Shown here piece by piece: positions 10,999 through 13,221 of a stretch of 13,221 nt of DNA. The notes below the pieces were generated by a model. That model worked only from the letters and a program-made list of their open reading frames with translations, made no database searches and was not told the origin of the DNA. How positions within the stretch are numbered: the stretch's first letter is position 1; each line of letters opens with the position of its first letter. Origin of the DNA: Deltaproteobacteria bacterium (GTDB lineage Bacteria; Desulfobacterota; DSM-4660; Desulfatiglandales; Desulfatiglandaceae). The translations under genes and the position numbers were made by a program. Location: the NCBI GenBank assembly GCA_021159525.1, contig JAGHEC010000149.1, positions 1 to 13,221 of the forward strand, in the 5' to 3' direction.

Positions 10999-13038
10999 AT
11001 GAGTCTGAGCGGCACAAGACGATTCCTTTCGTTGATCCTTGCCTGCGGCGTGTTCGGCGTGTACCTGTTCAGCACCTCGCCCGTGGTATATCTCGGCGAC
11101 AGCGGCGAGCTTACGGCGGCGGCCTTTTGTCTCGGTATCCCCCACAACAGCGGCTATCCGCTTTATTCGCTCATAGGAAAAATCTTTTGCCTCATCCCGA
11201 TCGGTAATGTAGGATTCCGGCTGAATCTCATGTCGGGCTTTTTTTCCGCGCTTGCCGTCCTGCTCGTTTGCGAGATCATTCTCAGTTTTACCCGTAATGC
11301 GTGCTGCGCCGCGGTCGGCGCCGCTTATCTTGCCTTCACACCGCTTTTCTGGTCACAGACCGTATCCGCAGAGGTCTATCCTCTCCACCTGTTCTGCCTC
11401 TGTCTCATGATCCGACTGATGTGGGAATGGGATCAGACAAGGTCGTTCAACTACCTGCTCCTGTTCGTGTTTGTTACGGGTCTCAGCTTCGGCAATCACA
11501 TGCAGACAGTCATGTTGGCCGTTCCGGTGCTCTATTTTATCATCTCAGGGGACAAACAGGCGATCTTCGCATGGCGACATTTTGCGGCCATAACGCTCTG
11601 CTTCATCCTTCCTCTCACTCTTTATTTGTATCTTCCGATTCGAACCCAGGCGGGAGCCGCCATCCATTGGGGAGATCCGGATACCTTAGAACGTTTTCTT
11701 GCCCATGTAACCGCAACAGCGCATCGCAGCGCCTATGTCTTCAGCAAAGGGCCTGCTCAATACCTGGAAAGGCTCATCGAGGCCTTGAAAGTAATCGTCA
11801 CTCAGTATGGGGTGTTGCTGCTGGTCTCTTTCTGGGGATGGATCCGCCTCGGCTCAGTTCGCTGGCAGGTCCTTTTTTTGGGGATCATCCTGTTTGATCT
11901 TTTTTACACGGTCTTCCTGAACATCATTTCTTTTGAAATTACCCCGTTCACGCTTCCGTCATCCGTGGTCCTGGCGATTCTGGTCGGAATTGGCCTGCAC
12001 CACCTCCTGGAGTGGGTGAGGAGCCAGCAGAACGTAGGACAAAAAATAAAGGAGGGAGTTGTGGCTGCTGTTTGTGCCATACCGGCTTTCGGCCTCATCA
12101 CAAATTACCGGTCCTGCGATCAGAGCCGCAACTATATTGCCTACGAACACGCTGTCAACGTATTCAGGACTGTTCCCCGTGGCGGTACGCTCTTTCTGGA
12201 CGGCGACAACAATGTATTTCCTGTTGCCTATGGCCGGATCGTAGAGGGAATGGGAAACGGCATTTCCCTGTACGATCGGCACAATGTCATATTCAAGTGG
12301 CGTCTGCCAACATATCCCTTCATCTTTGCAGGAACCTGGAATGAACTGGAATCCTCTGTAATTCAAGAAATCATCCATTCCCAGTCAAGATCCGGCGTCT
12401 ATTTTGCCGCCATGAATGCGTACGCGATTTCCATCCCGCCGGATTACCGCCTTGTGCCCTGCGGCATCCTGAGAAAAGTGGTCCCAGAGCAAGGCATTGT
12501 CGGTTGCCCGGCCGGTATCTGGGATTATTACGCCACCGAGGGTTATCAGGACGATTTCAATCGAGATTATATGAACCGAGAGGCAACCTCACGCTACTAT
12601 TTCACAAAGGGAGAAAGCCTGTGGCTCTCCGGGAGACGAAACAAAGCCATGTCACTGTTTAACCTTGCATCACGGATCGGCTACAATGATACCTCCATTC
12701 ACTCAGATTTAGGCGTCTTTTTTACAGATCAAGGACTTTTCGAATATGCCGGCAAGGAACTGGAAAAGGCGTTGATTTACTACGATGATTTAAGTGGAAT
12801 ATACAATAATTGGGGTTACTTTTATCATAAAAGGGGAGATTATTTAAAAGCAATAGCTTCTTTCAAGAAGGCTATCGAGCTTTGTCCGCAGAATCATGCC
12901 TATCACAACAATCTCGCTTTTACCTTTTACGAAATGGGAGAAAAAAAGGAGGCGCGGGAAAGGTTTCAAAGGTCTCTCGCAATAAATCAGAATCAGCCCG
13001 TCATTAAGGAATTTATGAGAAAGGTATCACCTCAATAA
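10999..13038 (+). CDS. DUF2723 membrane glycosyltransferase (GT-C, GT117-like) with C-terminal TPR repeats
   Basis: A 679-residue protein. The N-terminal part is a DUF2723 GT-C-type membrane domain: YLGDSGELTAAA (residues 31-42) with the acidic pair on the first outside loop, then LGIPHNSGYPLYSLIG, and about ten hydrophobic helices to roughly residue 365. A periplasmic region follows. About residues 525-679 form TPR-like repeats (YNNWGYFYHKRGDYLKAIASFKKAIEL, then NNLAFTFYEMGEKKEARERFQRSLAI). Enzymes of this type use polyprenyl-phosphate sugars to glycosylate substrates outside the cytoplasm, and the TPR part could hold the acceptor. ATG 10999 has AGGG upstream and follows the GT2 stop by four bases. 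The last codons (VSPQ and stop) lie inside the palindromic repeat F. Function inferred from family and neighbours. Confidence 0.82.
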   Translation: MSLSGTRRFLSLILACGVFGVYLFSTSPVVYLGDSGELTAAAFCLGIPHNSGYPLYSLIGKIFCLIPIGNVGFRLNLMSGFFSALAVLLVCEIILSFTRNACCAAVGAAYLAFTPLFWSQTVSAEVYPLHLFCLCLMIRLMWEWDQTRSFNYLLLFVFVTGLSFGNHMQTVMLAVPVLYFIISGDKQAIFAWRHFAAITLCFILPLTLYLYLPIRTQAGAAIHWGDPDTLERFLAHVTATAHRSAYVFSKGPAQYLERLIEALKVIVTQYGVLLLVSFWGWIRLGSVRWQVLFLGIILFDLFYTVFLNIISFEITPFTLPSSVVLAILVGIGLHHLLEWVRSQQNVGQKIKEGVVAAVCAIPAFGLITNYRSCDQSRNYIAYEHAVNVFRTVPRGGTLFLDGDNNVFPVAYGRIVEGMGNGISLYDRHNVIFKWRLPTYPFIFAGTWNELESSVIQEIIHSQSRSGVYFAAMNAYAISIPPDYRLVPCGILRKVVPEQGIVGCPAGIWDYYATEGYQDDFNRDYMNREATSRYYFTKGESLWLSGRRNKAMSLFNLASRIGYNDTSIHSDLGVFFTDQGLFEYAGKELEKALIYYDDLSGIYNNWGYFYHKRGDYLKAIASFKKAIELCPQNHAYHNNLAFTFYEMGEKKEARERFQRSLAINQNQPVIKEFMRKVSPQ

Positions 13039-13117
13039 TTAGGGGGATAACTGCGAACCTAGTGCCGGGGCAGAAGACTTTTTCTTCCGCTCCGGGCCTC
13101 CGGGCTGGTCTCTTGAG
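13024..13117. repeat. Partial copy F of the nested palindromic repeat, inverted relative to copy C
   Basis: It starts with the border GTATCACCTCAATAATTAGG and runs through one arm and the apex region (CCGGGCCTCCGGGCTGG) before the similarity stops near 13117. The border contains the TAA stop (13036-13038) of the DUF2723 gene, so the repeat encodes that protein's last residues. Confidence 0.75.
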
Positions 13118-13221
13118 TGACTTATCTGCGGGGGACACTTGCCCCCTCCGCATCCTCGACTTCGTCGAGCTGGGGCTTCCCCCCCTGATACGCCCAAAAG
13201 AGACGGGGCCCTCCGGGCGGC
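13118..13221. other. Gene-free GC-rich end of the window with a small hairpin
   Basis: After repeat F there is no convincing frame to the window edge. A perfect six-base stem, CTCGAC-TTC-GTCGAG, lies at 13155-13169, without a T-run, so it is not called a terminator. Several runs of C and G (13130-13147, 13180-13187) and a GGGCCC palindrome follow. Confidence 0.3.

Noticed and set aside
2451..13117. CRISPR array
   Set aside because: The repeats are 65-129 bp, kilobases apart, palindromic and in both orientations; there is no regular repeat-spacer series.
1..13221. tRNA or rRNA genes
   Set aside because: No cloverleaf with TTCRANYC-type T-loop or rRNA-like conserved blocks was seen on either strand by reading.

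Overview
The window (about 55-60% GC by eye) looks like a chromosomal stretch of a Gram-negative bacterium, probably a member of the Desulfobacterota (former Deltaproteobacteria). The grounds are type IV pilin genes behind a sigma-54 promoter, an LPS-type family 9 glycosyltransferase, and the general style of the proteins. This placement is inference; there is no rRNA or other decisive marker.

Left part (1-2600): a fragment of an IS66-like transposase on the minus strand is cut off by an IS4-family insertion sequence (about 125-1623) with recognisable 18-bp terminal inverted repeats. Its right end sits exactly on the 3' end of trmJ (minus strand) and supplies that gene's stop codon. Middle part (2572-6601): a small unknown gene on the minus strand; a tight plus-strand cluster of a SAM methyltransferase, an internally deleted molybdopterin oxidoreductase and a DUF72 protein; then, convergent on the minus strand, rlmN followed by a PaaI-type thioesterase whose N-terminus is lost at a junction with the end of rlmN.

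Right part (6602-13038): a sigma-54 promoter and two tandem type IV pilin genes end in an intrinsic terminator. A four-gene plus-strand operon follows: GT9 glycosyltransferase, GtrA-type membrane protein, DPM1/ArnC-type GT2, and a DUF2723 (GT-C) membrane glycosyltransferase with TPR repeats. The last three have the parts expected of a polyprenyl-phosphate-sugar route (charge the lipid, flip it, transfer the sugar outside the cytoplasm). Their place beside the pilins makes pilin or surface-protein glycosylation a testable idea.

Across the window lie two families of small dispersed repeats. One is a MITE of about 145-162 bp with GTAA-starting inverted ends and 8-bp target duplications, an IS66-type signature; one copy sits in the pilA1 leader between the sigma-54 promoter and the start codon. 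The other is a nested palindrome of about 129 bp, ERIC-like in size and architecture, with ends GTAWCASCTCAATAA, present in one full and several partial copies. Mobile or repeat DNA forms the 3' end of three genes here (trmJ, the small unknown gene, the DUF2723 gene).
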